DNA of 34,194 bases. Origin: an uncultured Clostridia bacterium (lineage in GTDB: Bacteria; Bacillota; Clostridia; Lachnospirales; Lachnospiraceae). The stretch's first letter is position 1; every line of letters starts with the position of its first letter. The stretch covers positions 1 through 34,194 of the forward strand of contig CALZBV010000002.1 in NCBI GenBank assembly GCA_945622055.1, given 5' to 3'. The notes below the pieces were generated by a model that was not told where the DNA came from, did no database searches, and was given only the letters and a program-made list of their open reading frames with translations. The position numbers and the translations under genes are program-made. Below are positions 24,160 through 31,332 of this stretch, piece by piece.

Positions 24160-24927
24160 ATGGTACGAATTATTATGATAGGCTGCAATGGTAAAATGGG
24201 ACGTACGATTTCTGAGCTTGCAGCGGTTGATGAGCAGGTAAAGATTGTTGCCGGAATCGATCTGAATCCGGTTCAGTTATACGATTATCCGGTTTTTGTC
24301 AGTCCGGAGGAATGTGATGTGGAGGCAGATGTTTTGATTGACTTCTCCTCCACACAAAAGCTTACAGAGCGTCTTTGCATGGCAGTTGAGCGCAATATGC
24401 CGATTGTACTTTGTACGACGGGACTGAGCGAGGAGCAGTATGCCCAGGTAAAGGAAGCCTCCGGGAAGGTAGCGGTGCTTCGTTCCGCTAACATGTCTCT
24501 TGGTATTAACACGATTATGAAGCTTGTTGCTGCTGCAACGAAGGTGTTTGCTGCTGCCAACTTTGATATTGAAATCGTGGAAAAGCATCACAACCAGAAG
24601 GTGGATGCTCCGTCCGGAACTGCACTCGCGATTGCCGATGCAATCAATGAGGCTTTGAAGGAATCCCTGGAGGAGGAGTATGCATACAAGTTTGACCGTT
24701 CCCAGGAAAGAAAGAAGCGCGAAAAGAAGGAAATCGGTATTTCCGCAGTGCGCGGAGGAACAATTGTCGGGGAGCATGAGGTGATTTTTGCCGGTGCCGA
24801 TGAGGTGATTGAGATTCGCCATACGGCATATTCCAAGGCAATCTTTGGAAACGGTGCGCTTCAGGCTGCAAAGTACCTGGCAGGAAAGCCGGCCGGTATG
24901 TACAACATGAGCGATGTTATCGGTTAA
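24160..24927 (+). CDS. dapB: 4-hydroxy-tetrahydrodipicolinate reductase
   Basis: A 255-residue enzyme that reduces the DapA product with NAD(P)H, the second step towards lysine and peptidoglycan diaminopimelate. The N-terminal Rossmann motif GCNGKMGRT (8-16) and the catalytic segment EKHHNQKVDAPSGTA (141-155), including the conserved His pair and Lys147, are intact. Length is slightly below the E. coli enzyme, as is usual in Firmicutes. AGGAGG lies 7 bases before the ATG at 24160; the extra upstream codons begin at an ATG lacking a site. It ends the dap operon and a strong terminator follows. Confidence 0.98.
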   Translation: MVRIIMIGCNGKMGRTISELAAVDEQVKIVAGIDLNPVQLYDYPVFVSPEECDVEADVLIDFSSTQKLTERLCMAVERNMPIVLCTTGLSEEQYAQVKEASGKVAVLRSANMSLGINTIMKLVAAATKVFAAANFDIEIVEKHHNQKVDAPSGTALAIADAINEALKESLEEEYAYKFDRSQERKKREKKEIGISAVRGGTIVGEHEVIFAGADEVIEIRHTAYSKAIFGNGALQAAKYLAGKPAGMYNMSDVIG

Positions 24928-24959
24928 AGAATGGTCCCATGGGTTTTAGTGTGGAAATG

Positions 24960-25000
24960 AAAAGAGCTAAGTCCGGCAAGCTGCAGGACTTAGCTCTTTT
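24960..25000. terminator. Bidirectional terminator after dapB
   Basis: AAAAGAGCTAAGTCC and GGACTTAGCTCTTTT form 15 perfect pairs around an 11-base loop. It lies between the convergent dapB and Ig-like genes. Confidence 0.95.
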
Positions 25001-25043
25001 GTTGCGGAGACAAATGCCTCTACATAATTGTTCTGCGAAAGAT

Positions 25044-25769
25044 TTACTGTGCTAACGCACCCGTATCTTCAGAGGTATTATCACCATTGGAAAAGTTCTC
25101 GTTTAATCGGATCAGAAACTCGGCAAAGCTCACATCCGGAGTCAATTCAACAGCAGCAGGTGCAGCCTCCTCGCCCGGAGCAACGGAAATCTTACATACA
25201 TCGAACTGACCGTTATCGATCTGTGCGTAAATGCAGGCAGTTCCTTCGGATTTAGCGGTTACAACGCCACCCGCACTGACTGAGGCAACCTCAGGAGCGG
25301 AGCTGAAAAACTTCGGTTGCTCAACTGTGTTGAGCGGAGAGAGCAGACAGTACATCTGAGAACGCTGTCCGATTACCATCTCAGCATCCTTACGGGACAG
25401 GATTACAAAAAGAGCCGGTGGCCCCACGGTAACCTTGCACTGTAATTTCACTGTGTAATCAGATGCGGAATCAGTGACTGTAGCAGTAACGACAGCAGTT
25501 CCTATGCTGAATGCGTGAATCACGCCATCCCCATCGACGCTTACGACCTTTGAGGAATCAACAGAGAAAACTACGGTCTGGGTTTCGGTCAGATTATAAA
25601 CCTTAAGGGCATAGTCCTTACCTTTTACAATAGCCTTCGACTTTACATTCAGCTTTGGCTCAGGTGTCCCGGCGAATGCGATCGCAGGACGAAACAGAGA
25701 CGTAAAGGAGCTGATGAAAAGCAGGAGGACCAGGGTAATGATACCTTTGAACAAAGCTTTGTGTTTCAT
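25044..25769 (-). CDS. Secreted protein with bacterial Ig-like (BIG2-type) domains
   Basis: A 241-residue exported protein. The signal peptide (MKHKALFKGIITLVLLLFIS and on) probably is cleaved after AFA at residue 33. Two Ig-like group 2 modules follow: about 38-118 with SSKVVSVDGDGVIHAFSIGT, and about 122-205 with SAPEVASVSAGGVVTAKSEG, the classic pattern of these folds. The C-terminal 35 residues are acidic and low in structure, without a sorting motif or membrane anchor. Such domains often bind to cells or the wall; no function can be assigned. The start at 25769 is chosen because GGAGGG lies between this ATG and the upstream in-frame ATG. It is divergent from the two-component system. Confidence 0.82.
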   Translation of the reverse strand: MKHKALFKGIITLVLLLFISSFTSLFRPAIAFAGTPEPKLNVKSKAIVKGKDYALKVYNLTETQTVVFSVDSSKVVSVDGDGVIHAFSIGTAVVTATVTDSASDYTVKLQCKVTVGPPALFVILSRKDAEMVIGQRSQMYCLLSPLNTVEQPKFFSSAPEVASVSAGGVVTAKSEGTACIYAQIDNGQFDVCKISVAPGEEAAPAAVELTPDVSFAEFLIRLNENFSNGDNTSEDTGALAQ

Positions 25770-25816
25770 GGTATTGCCCTCCATAAACGATTACGGAAAT
25801 CCTTGCGTCACATCCT

Positions 25817-25868
25817 AGTGTAGAGTGTAACACCAGATTTTGTCAGTTTGGTGTCAGGAAGGTGACAG
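25817..25868 (-). promoter_or_regulatory. Promoter of the Ig-like gene with three TGTCAG/TGACAG boxes
   Basis: On the minus strand TGACAA (25845-25840) and TACACT (25822-25817) are separated by 17 bases. On the plus strand TGTCAG occurs at 25841 and 25852 and TGACAG at 25863, exactly 11 bases apart, covering and preceding the -35 box. Direct repeats at one helical turn are typical binding sites of OmpR-type regulators, and such a regulator is encoded next door. Confidence 0.55.
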
Positions 25869-25879
25869 AAAAAGTTTTT

Positions 25880-25901
25880 TTCAAAAAGAAGTCTTTTTGA
25901 A
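25880..25901. repeat. 9-bp inverted repeat in the divergent promoter region
   Basis: TTCAAAAAG-AAGT-CTTTTTGAA is perfect. It stands between the TGTCAG boxes and the promoter of the response regulator and could be an operator or a small hairpin. Confidence 0.6.
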
Positions 25902-25942
25902 GTATTTGGAACAATTTCCAATGGATTTCTATGAAAATCGGC

Positions 25943-25971
25943 TTGAGAAAAAGGGTGGAAACTATTATAAT
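25943..25971 (+). promoter_or_regulatory. SigA promoter of the two-component system
   Basis: TTGAGA (25943-25948) and TATAAT (25966-25971) are separated by 17 bases. Confidence 0.75.
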
Positions 25972-26035
25972 AGCAGTATGGGACATGGGATTTACAGGAT
26001 GAGTCGGGCAGACCATTGACGGAAGGAGAATGTAC

Positions 26036-26740
26036 ATGCAATGCATTTTAATTGCTGATGATAATACAGATATTACGGATGTGCTGGCGGCATATGTAAA
26101 AAAAGAGGGCTACGAGCCTGTGCTGGCAGCGGACGGAGAAGAGGCACTCCGCCTGTTCCGGCAGTGCAATCCGGCTGCAGTGCTTTTAGATGTAATGATG
26201 CCGAAGGAGGATGGATATGAGGTCTGCAGAAAGATTCGTGCTGCTTCGGATACGCCGGTAATTCTGATTACCGCACGCGGTGAGGATTTTGAGCGTGTTA
26301 TGGGACTGGATATCGGGGCGGATGACTACATAGTAAAGCCATTTTCGCCGAATGAGGTTATGGCACGTCTTCGTGCGGTACTGCGGCGTATGGCACGAAA
26401 TGACAGGGACAGGGGCGGTGAATCGAACGCCAATGTGATTATGATTGACAATCTGATGATTAATCTTGAGGAGTACACCCTTACGATTGGCGGTAAGCCG
26501 ATTGCACTTACCAAAAAGGAAATCGAAACGATGTGGACGCTCGCGGGAAATCCGAAGAAGGTATTCACAAGAGACAATCTGCTTGACAGTCTGTGGGGCT
26601 ACGATTACGTCGGCGATACGCGTACGGTGGATTCCCATGTAAAACGTCTGCGCGCAAAGCTTGACAAGGCAGAGCATCCGGGCTGGGACATTGCGACGGT
26701 CTGGGGTGTCGGTTATAAGTTTGAGCTTACGGAGAACTAA
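26036..26740 (+). CDS. OmpR/PhoB-family response regulator
   Basis: A 234-residue DNA-binding regulator. The receiver (1-115) has D8-D9, phosphoacceptor D52 (LLDVMMP), T79 and K101 (VKPFSP). The winged-helix output domain (about 135-231) ends with the typical TRTVDSHVKRLRAKL and WGVGYKFE segments. Two ATGs are possible; the second (26036) lies 7 bases after AAGGAG and is preferred over 26030. The kinase gene follows after 21 bases. The target may include the divergent Ig-like gene, judged from the 11-base repeats at its promoter. Confidence 0.94.
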   Translation: MQCILIADDNTDITDVLAAYVKKEGYEPVLAADGEEALRLFRQCNPAAVLLDVMMPKEDGYEVCRKIRAASDTPVILITARGEDFERVMGLDIGADDYIVKPFSPNEVMARLRAVLRRMARNDRDRGGESNANVIMIDNLMINLEEYTLTIGGKPIALTKKEIETMWTLAGNPKKVFTRDNLLDSLWGYDYVGDTRTVDSHVKRLRAKLDKAEHPGWDIATVWGVGYKFELTEN

Positions 26741-26761
26741 CGGATTTTGCAGGAGAGCAGA

Positions 26762-28255
26762 ATGAAGAAGGAAAAAAAGAGAAGACCACGACATACGCTG
26801 TTTGTGACAACCTATTTTGGTTTTGCTGCGATTATCCTTCTGTTTGCGGTGGCACTTGGTGTTATTTACATGCGTCTTTACGAAAAGACAACGATGGATG
26901 GATACCGTGAGCAGATAAGAACCAAGGCGGAGAGTGTTGCGAAGCGCTGTTCCCGCTACTTTTTGGATTATCAGCCTGCCGCATGGCAGGATTATCTGAT
27001 TATGCTTGGCGAAATCGAGCAGACGGAGGTCTGGGTGGTTGCAAATCCGAATGCAGAGCATCCGCTGACAGCGGCATTTGCACTGGATATGGACGGTTTT
27101 ATGCGTCTGGAGACATATGAAAGCGGCTATCGTGACATTATCAATAATGTGTTCCACAATATTCCGACGGCGAGAACCCGTTTCAGCTCAGTCCATGAGA
27201 TGAATGTTGTAACGGTAGGTGTTCCTGTTTCCGGTGCGAACGGAGAGGTTGCCGGTGGTATTATTATGAATGCCAAGGTGGAAAACGAAAAAGCGGTGGT
27301 AGACAGCAGCTGGCAGCTGATTGCAGTCAGTGCAATTATTTCCCTGGTGTTAGCGTTTGTAACGGCGTTTCCCTATGTAAAGGCGCTGTCGGACCCGATT
27401 TTGAAAATCCGAAGAACGGCGCTTGAGCTTGCAGCCGGCAATTACAACATTGAGACGAGAATACGCCGGAGGGACGAAATCGGTGAGCTGGCACTTACGA
27501 TGGATTTTTTGTCACAGAAGCTTCAGCAGAACGAGATTGAACGGAAAAACCTTGACCAGATGCGGTTTGATTTTTTTGCCAATGTATCGCATGAGCTTCG
27601 TACGCCGATTACGGTTGTGCGCGCATATACCGAGAGTCTTGTGGATGGTGTGGTGGATGACCCGGAGAAGGTGCGCCATTATTATGAAAGAATGCTTCGG
27701 GAATGTAAGGGGATGGAGCGGCTGGTCGGCGACCTTCTGCTTCTTTCCAAAATGCAGAATCCTGATTTTACGATAGAAAAGGAGCCGGTAAACCTGGTAC
27801 AGATTTTTGAGGATCTTCGAAAGACTGTACTGACACTTGGTGACGAGAAGGATATTGCAGTGGATCTTTACACGGAGCTTCCGGTGATCATGATGCTCGG
27901 TGATTATGACCGCCTGCGTCAGATGTTCCTCGTGATTCTGGACAATGCGATAAAGTTTTCCCCGGAGGGTTCTACGGTATATATCCGGGTGACAACGGAG
28001 GAGCATATCGTGGTTTCGATTCGCGACGAAGGAATCGGTATCAGCGAGGAGGAACAGGAGTTTATTTTCGAAAAGTTCTATAAATCAAAGCTTCGTCAGA
28101 ATGCAAAGGGCTCCGGACTCGGACTTGCGATTGCAAAGCAGATTGCAATCCGTCATGGCGGTACGATTGAAATTCACAGTGAGCTCGGAAAAGGCACAGA
28201 GATTATTTTTTATTTTCCGGAGGCAGAACTGTTTGATTCCAAGAGAGGAATGTAG
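26762..28255 (+). CDS. Membrane sensor histidine kinase
   Basis: A 497-residue kinase, the partner of the preceding regulator. Order: short basic N-terminus, TM1 (about 13-38), an outer sensor of about 145 residues without a recognised domain, TM2 (about 184-206), HAMP (about 207-262), dimerisation domain with the phosphorylated H277 in FFANVSHELRTPI, then the ATPase domain with N-box LDNAIKFSPEG (393-403), G1 RDEGIGIS (421-428) and G2 GSGLGLAIAKQ (450-460). All catalytic motifs are intact. AGGAG precedes the ATG at 26762. The signal is unknown. Confidence 0.95.
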   Translation: MKKEKKRRPRHTLFVTTYFGFAAIILLFAVALGVIYMRLYEKTTMDGYREQIRTKAESVAKRCSRYFLDYQPAAWQDYLIMLGEIEQTEVWVVANPNAEHPLTAAFALDMDGFMRLETYESGYRDIINNVFHNIPTARTRFSSVHEMNVVTVGVPVSGANGEVAGGIIMNAKVENEKAVVDSSWQLIAVSAIISLVLAFVTAFPYVKALSDPILKIRRTALELAAGNYNIETRIRRRDEIGELALTMDFLSQKLQQNEIERKNLDQMRFDFFANVSHELRTPITVVRAYTESLVDGVVDDPEKVRHYYERMLRECKGMERLVGDLLLLSKMQNPDFTIEKEPVNLVQIFEDLRKTVLTLGDEKDIAVDLYTELPVIMMLGDYDRLRQMFLVILDNAIKFSPEGSTVYIRVTTEEHIVVSIRDEGIGISEEEQEFIFEKFYKSKLRQNAKGSGLGLAIAKQIAIRHGGTIEIHSELGKGTEIIFYFPEAELFDSKRGM

Positions 28256-28288
28256 GAAGCTGTGAAAGCGGTGGAAAGGATGAAGGGT

Positions 28289-28489
28289 ATGAATCTTTCG
28301 GTAGGAGATATTGTAAAAATGAAAAAGCAGCATCCCTGCGGAAGCCGGGAATGGGAGCTGCTCCGTGTCGGCATGGATATCAAAATGAAGTGTATGGGCT
28401 GCGGACATCAGGTCATGCTGGCCCGTTCGCAGGTGGAGAAAAATATCCGCGGTGTGGTTCCGGCTACGGAAAAAGCGAATCATATATAA
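28289..28489 (+). CDS. DUF951 family protein
   Basis: A 66-residue protein starting MNLSVGDIVKMKKQHPCGSR. The pattern KKxHPCGxxEWELLRVGMDI followed by KCMGCGHQVMLAR is characteristic of DUF951, a small Firmicutes family with a conserved Cys trio (C17, C35, C38) that could bind zinc; its function is unknown. An ATG at 28280 is also in frame, but the start at 28289 keeps the usual length and has AAAGGA 10 bases upstream. It lies 33 bases after the kinase and may be cotranscribed with it. Confidence 0.85.
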   Translation: MNLSVGDIVKMKKQHPCGSREWELLRVGMDIKMKCMGCGHQVMLARSQVEKNIRGVVPATEKANHI

Positions 28490-28551
28490 CTTGGGAATGA
28501 TTTTGACCGGCGCAAGAAAACGGCGTGTAAACACGCCAAATAAAAAAACAC

Positions 28552-28581
28552 TTGACAGACCGTTTTGAGCTATGCTATATT
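28552..28581 (+). promoter_or_regulatory. SigA promoter of the rpmG-secE-nusG-rplK-rplA cluster
   Basis: A perfect TTGACA (28552-28557) is followed after 18 bases by TATATT (28576-28581). The promoter lies inside an imperfect hairpin whose outer arms are AGACCG (28557-28562) and CGGTCT before a T-run. Confidence 0.75.
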
Positions 28582-28609
28582 ATACTAGCTATGGAAGCGG
28601 TCTTTTTTT
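28557..28609 (+). terminator. Possible terminator hairpin overlapping the rpmG promoter
   Basis: AGACCG-N5-AGCTA pairs with TAGCT-N7-CGGTCT and is followed by eight T residues. Transcripts from upstream would carry the whole hairpin, whereas transcripts starting at this promoter would carry only the right arm. The internal loops make it weaker than the other terminators here. Confidence 0.4.
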
Positions 28610-28665
28610 TATGCCTAAAAACAGACTTAGCTATTGAGCTAAAATTATAACGGAGGTGGATTGTC

Positions 28666-28815
28666 GTGCGAGTAAAGATTACATTAGCATGTACTGAGTG
28701 CAAGCAGCGTAATTACAATACCATGAAGGAAAAGAAGAATCATCCTGACAGAATGGAAACGAAGAAGTACTGCAAGTTCTGTAAGTCACACACGCTGCAT
28801 AAGGAAACCAAATAA
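28666..28815 (+). CDS. rpmG: Ribosomal protein L33
   Basis: A 49-residue protein of the large ribosomal subunit, too short for most length cut-offs. It begins at GTG 28666, 9 bases after GGAGG; the first residues read MRVKITLACTECKQRNYNTM. Both CxxC pairs are present (C9/C12 and C36/C39), so it is the zinc-binding form that is replaced by Cys-free paralogues in zinc shortage in some Firmicutes. The next gene, secE, follows after 66 bases. A TTAGCT-ATTG-AGCTAA hairpin (28627-28642) precedes the ribosome binding site. Confidence 0.97.
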   Translation: MRVKITLACTECKQRNYNTMKEKKNHPDRMETKKYCKFCKSHTLHKETK

Positions 28816-28881
28816 TCAGCAGGATTTTTTTCTGCCCGTAGGGTTACGGATGCAACGCAGACAGGAAGGAAATAGTGAAGC

Positions 28882-29112
28882 ATGGGAGAGAATACTGCAA
28901 ACACTAAGGAGAAGGCTCCGAAGAAAGGCATTTTTGCCGGTATGAAGAGCTGGTTTAGAGGTCTGAAGTCTGAGTTTAAGAAGATTATCTGGCCTGACAA
29001 GGATACCCTTGTAAAAGAGTCGGCAGCAGCTATCGTCATTACGGTAATTCTCGGTATCGTCATTGCACTGATTGATATGGTGATTGAAACCGGATTACAC
29101 TTAATAATCTGA
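28882..29112 (+). CDS. secE: Preprotein translocase subunit SecE
   Basis: A 76-residue membrane protein, the essential small clamp of the SecYEG channel. A charged N-terminus with the conserved amphipathic segment SWFRGLKSEFKKIIWPDKDT (23-42) precedes one transmembrane helix (about 47-68). This is the short one-helix form usual in Gram-positive bacteria. Position between rpmG and nusG is classical. GGAAGG lies about 13 bases before the ATG, a rather wide gap. Confidence 0.97.
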   Translation: MGENTANTKEKAPKKGIFAGMKSWFRGLKSEFKKIIWPDKDTLVKESAAAIVITVILGIVIALIDMVIETGLHLII

Positions 29113-29132
29113 TTTGGGACAAAGGTGATGAA

Positions 29133-29657
29133 ATGGCAGAGGCAAAATGGTATGTTGTGCATACTTATTCCGGATACGAGAATAAGGTAAAGGCAAACAT
29201 TGAAAAAACAATCGAAAACAGAAAGCTTCAGGACCAGATTCTTGAGGTTTCCGTTCCGCTTGAGGATGTAATCGAGATGAAGGACGGAAAAGAGAAGAAG
29301 GTTTCCAGAAAGATGCTTCCGGGCTATGTGCTCATCAACATGATTATGAACGATGACACATGGTATGTAGTGCGGAACACCAGAGGCGTAACGGGCTTTG
29401 TAGGTCCGGGAAGCAAGCCGGTACCGCTTACGGAGGAAGAAATCCTGAATATGACGGGTCCTCACGAGCAGGAAGTTGTTTACGAGTTCGAGGTTGGAGA
29501 TACCGTACATGTTGTGTCCGGCGTCTGGGAGAATACCGAAGGCGTGGTACGCATCATCAACGGAGAAAAGAAAACCCTCACTATCAGTATTGATATGTAT
29601 GGCCGTGAAACACCTGTTGAGATTGGATTTGAGGATGTAAGAGCCGACAAATATTAA
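29133..29657 (+). CDS. nusG: Transcription elongation and antitermination factor NusG
   Basis: A 174-residue protein that binds RNA polymerase and links it to ribosome or Rho. The N-terminal domain starts AEAKWYVVHTYSGYENKVK and contains MLPGYVLINM; a linker precedes the C-terminal KOW domain (about 122-174, GDTVHVVSGVWENTEGVV). Length and order are standard. It starts 21 bases after secE; AAAGGTG stands before the ATG. Confidence 0.98.
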   Translation: MAEAKWYVVHTYSGYENKVKANIEKTIENRKLQDQILEVSVPLEDVIEMKDGKEKKVSRKMLPGYVLINMIMNDDTWYVVRNTRGVTGFVGPGSKPVPLTEEEILNMTGPHEQEVVYEFEVGDTVHVVSGVWENTEGVVRIINGEKKTLTISIDMYGRETPVEIGFEDVRADKY

Positions 29658-29777
29658 CAAAAGCGGATTTGTTCCGCAGTGGGAGGAATCAGCAGAAGCT
29701 GAAGGTATTCCGGGCGGCATGGCTGCAAAGAAGAGTACCTGACCCCGATAACACCACATTTTAGGAGGTATACAAAA
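29658..29777 (+). promoter_or_regulatory. Structured leader before rplK
   Basis: GCGGA/TCCGC forms a first hairpin. The 12-mer GTGGGAGGAATC (29679-29690) follows; its GGAAT pairs with ATTCC (29707-29711), and GTGG can pair with CCAC (29754-29757) just before AGGAGG. The same 12-mer and the same spacing of CCAC to the ribosome binding site occur before rplA. Autogenous control by a ribosomal protein is a plausible role. Confidence 0.5.
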
Positions 29778-30206
29778 ATGGCAAAAAAGGTTACTGGTTA
29801 CATTAAGTTACAGATTCCTGCAGGAAAGGCAACTCCGGCACCGCCGGTTGGACCGGCACTTGGTCAGCACGGCGTAAATATCGTACAGTTTACGAAGGAA
29901 TTCAATGCAAGAACCGCAGATCAGGGTGATCTGATTATCCCGGTAGTAATTACCGTATATGCAGACAGAAGCTTCAGCTTCATCACCAAGACTCCGCCGG
30001 CTCCGGTTCTCTTAAAGAAGGCCTGCAACTTAAAGAGTGCATCTGCAGCTCCGAACAAGACAAAGGTTGCAACCATTAAGAAGAGCGAAGTTAAGAAGAT
30101 TGCAGAGCTTAAGATGCCTGACTTAAATGCAGCAAGCATTGAGGCAGCAATGAGCATGATCGCTGGTACCGCAAGAAGCATGGGTATCACGGTTGTTGAT
30201 GACTAA
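29778..30206 (+). CDS. rplK: Ribosomal protein L11
   Basis: A 142-residue protein of the GTPase-associated centre of the large subunit, where it binds 23S rRNA and affects elongation factors and RelA. It starts MAKKVTGYIKLQIPAGKATP with PPVGPALGQHGVNI next, the conserved N-terminal domain, and the rRNA-binding C-terminal domain contains LNAASIEAAMSMIAGTARSM. AGGAGG lies 9 bases before the ATG. Confidence 0.99.
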   Translation: MAKKVTGYIKLQIPAGKATPAPPVGPALGQHGVNIVQFTKEFNARTADQGDLIIPVVITVYADRSFSFITKTPPAPVLLKKACNLKSASAAPNKTKVATIKKSEVKKIAELKMPDLNAASIEAAMSMIAGTARSMGITVVDD

Positions 30207-30380
30207 TTCCGATTTGTGATTAGGGGCATGACCCCGTAAATTGTAAGATTATGTGGGAGGAATCGATCATACATGGTGCAAGCAAGTTCGTATGAGAGCT
30301 GACATGAAACCATGCAAAAACAGGTTGCACCGGATTGTATGACTACCTCATTCCGCAAATACCACTAGGAGGTTAATTCA
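30207..30380 (+). promoter_or_regulatory. Structured leader before rplA
   Basis: A GGGG-CATGA-CCCC hairpin (30223-30235) comes first. From 30253 a nested structure can form: GTGG with CCAC (30362-30365), GGAAT (30259) with ATTCC (30350), TCATAC (30267) with GTATGA (30337), and GGTGCAA (30275) with TTGCACC (30325). It ends next to AGGAGG (30367). The shared GTGGGAGGAATC makes it a sister of the rplK leader. L1 is known to bind its own operon mRNA in other bacteria; that it binds here is inference. Confidence 0.6.
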
Positions 30381-31073
30381 ATGAAAAGAGGAAAGAAGTA
30401 TATCGATGCTGTAAAGGCTTTCGATAAGTCCGTACAGTATGATACAAACGAAGCAATTGCTAATGTTAAGAAGTCCGCTACCGCAAAGTTCGATGAGACC
30501 ATCGAGGCTCACATCAGACTTGGTGTTGATGGACGTCATGCAGACCAGCAGGTACGTGGTGCAGTAGTTCTTCCGCACGGTACCGGTAAGACTGTCAGAG
30601 TATTAGTATTCGCAAAGGGTGACAAGGCTAACGAGGCTGAGGCAGCTGGTGCAGATTACGTTGGAGCAGAGGACCTTATTCCGAAGATTCAGAACGAGGG
30701 ATGGTTTGAGTTCGATGTAGTAGTAGCTACCCCGGATATGATGGGTGTTGTTGGTCGTCTCGGTCGTGTACTTGGACCGAAGGGCTTAATGCCGAACCCG
30801 AAGGCCGGAACTGTTACCATGGATGTAACCAAGGCTATTAACGATATTAAGGCTGGTAAGATCGAGTATCGTCTCGACAAGACCAACATTATTCATGTTC
30901 CGGTAGGTAAGGCTTCCTTTACCGAGGAGCAGCTCGCAGACAACTTCCAGACGATTATGGGTGCAATCATTAAAGCAAAGCCGGCATCTGCGAAGGGTCA
31001 GTATTTAAAGAGCGTAACACTTGCGTCCACGATGGGCCCGGGTGTTAAGGTGAACACCGCAAAGTTAGGCTAA
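30381..31073 (+). CDS. rplA: Ribosomal protein L1
   Basis: A 230-residue protein forming the L1 stalk that helps move deacylated tRNA from the ribosome. The family signature GRLGRVLGPKGLMPNPKAGT is intact in the middle, with KAGKIEYRLDKTNIIHVPVG after it. It is preceded by AGGAGG and by a structured leader. A terminator follows the gene, and rplJ-rplL, the usual next genes, are not found in the following 3 kb. Confidence 0.99.
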   Translation: MKRGKKYIDAVKAFDKSVQYDTNEAIANVKKSATAKFDETIEAHIRLGVDGRHADQQVRGAVVLPHGTGKTVRVLVFAKGDKANEAEAAGADYVGAEDLIPKIQNEGWFEFDVVVATPDMMGVVGRLGRVLGPKGLMPNPKAGTVTMDVTKAINDIKAGKIEYRLDKTNIIHVPVGKASFTEEQLADNFQTIMGAIIKAKPASAKGQYLKSVTLASTMGPGVKVNTAKLG

Positions 31074-31168
31074 ATTTTCGGCGGATTTCCTGCCGGTTAA
31101 GAAACTTGTTTTTGATTAGGCATATCAAAAAGTCCTTTAATGGTTGACACTATATATGTGTTAGTTGA

Positions 31169-31199
31169 GGCTGTCGTGGAAACACGGCAGCCTTTTTTT
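31169..31199 (+). terminator. Intrinsic terminator after rplA
   Basis: GGCTGTCGTG-GAAA-CACGGCAGCC (one G-T pair) is followed by seven T residues. Upstream, TTTTTGAT/ATCAAAAA (31109-31131) forms a weaker AT-rich hairpin. Confidence 0.93.
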
Positions 31200-31228
31200 A
31201 CAGTGTTTTTCCTGTTCCGGGAAATGTA

Positions 31229-31257
31229 TTGCTTTTCCTTATGAAGTAAGGTACAAT
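31229..31257 (+). promoter_or_regulatory. SigA promoter of the tldD-tldE genes
   Basis: TTGCTT (31229-31234) and TACAAT (31252-31257) are separated by 17 bases. Confidence 0.65.
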
Positions 31258-31332
31258 TAATGTAGGGATATAAATAAACGGAAGGGAGAAAGGGTATAAC
31301 CGGTCTTTTTAGGTTGGATACCGGGTGAGACG

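Noticed and set aside
28740..29759. Minus-strand frame of 339 codons opposite rpmG, secE and nusG
   Set aside because: Three core genes with clear motifs occupy the other strand.
31144..31166. TTGACA followed by TATATATG after rplA as a promoter
   Set aside because: No -10 box at acceptable spacing, and the sequence leads straight into the rplA terminator.
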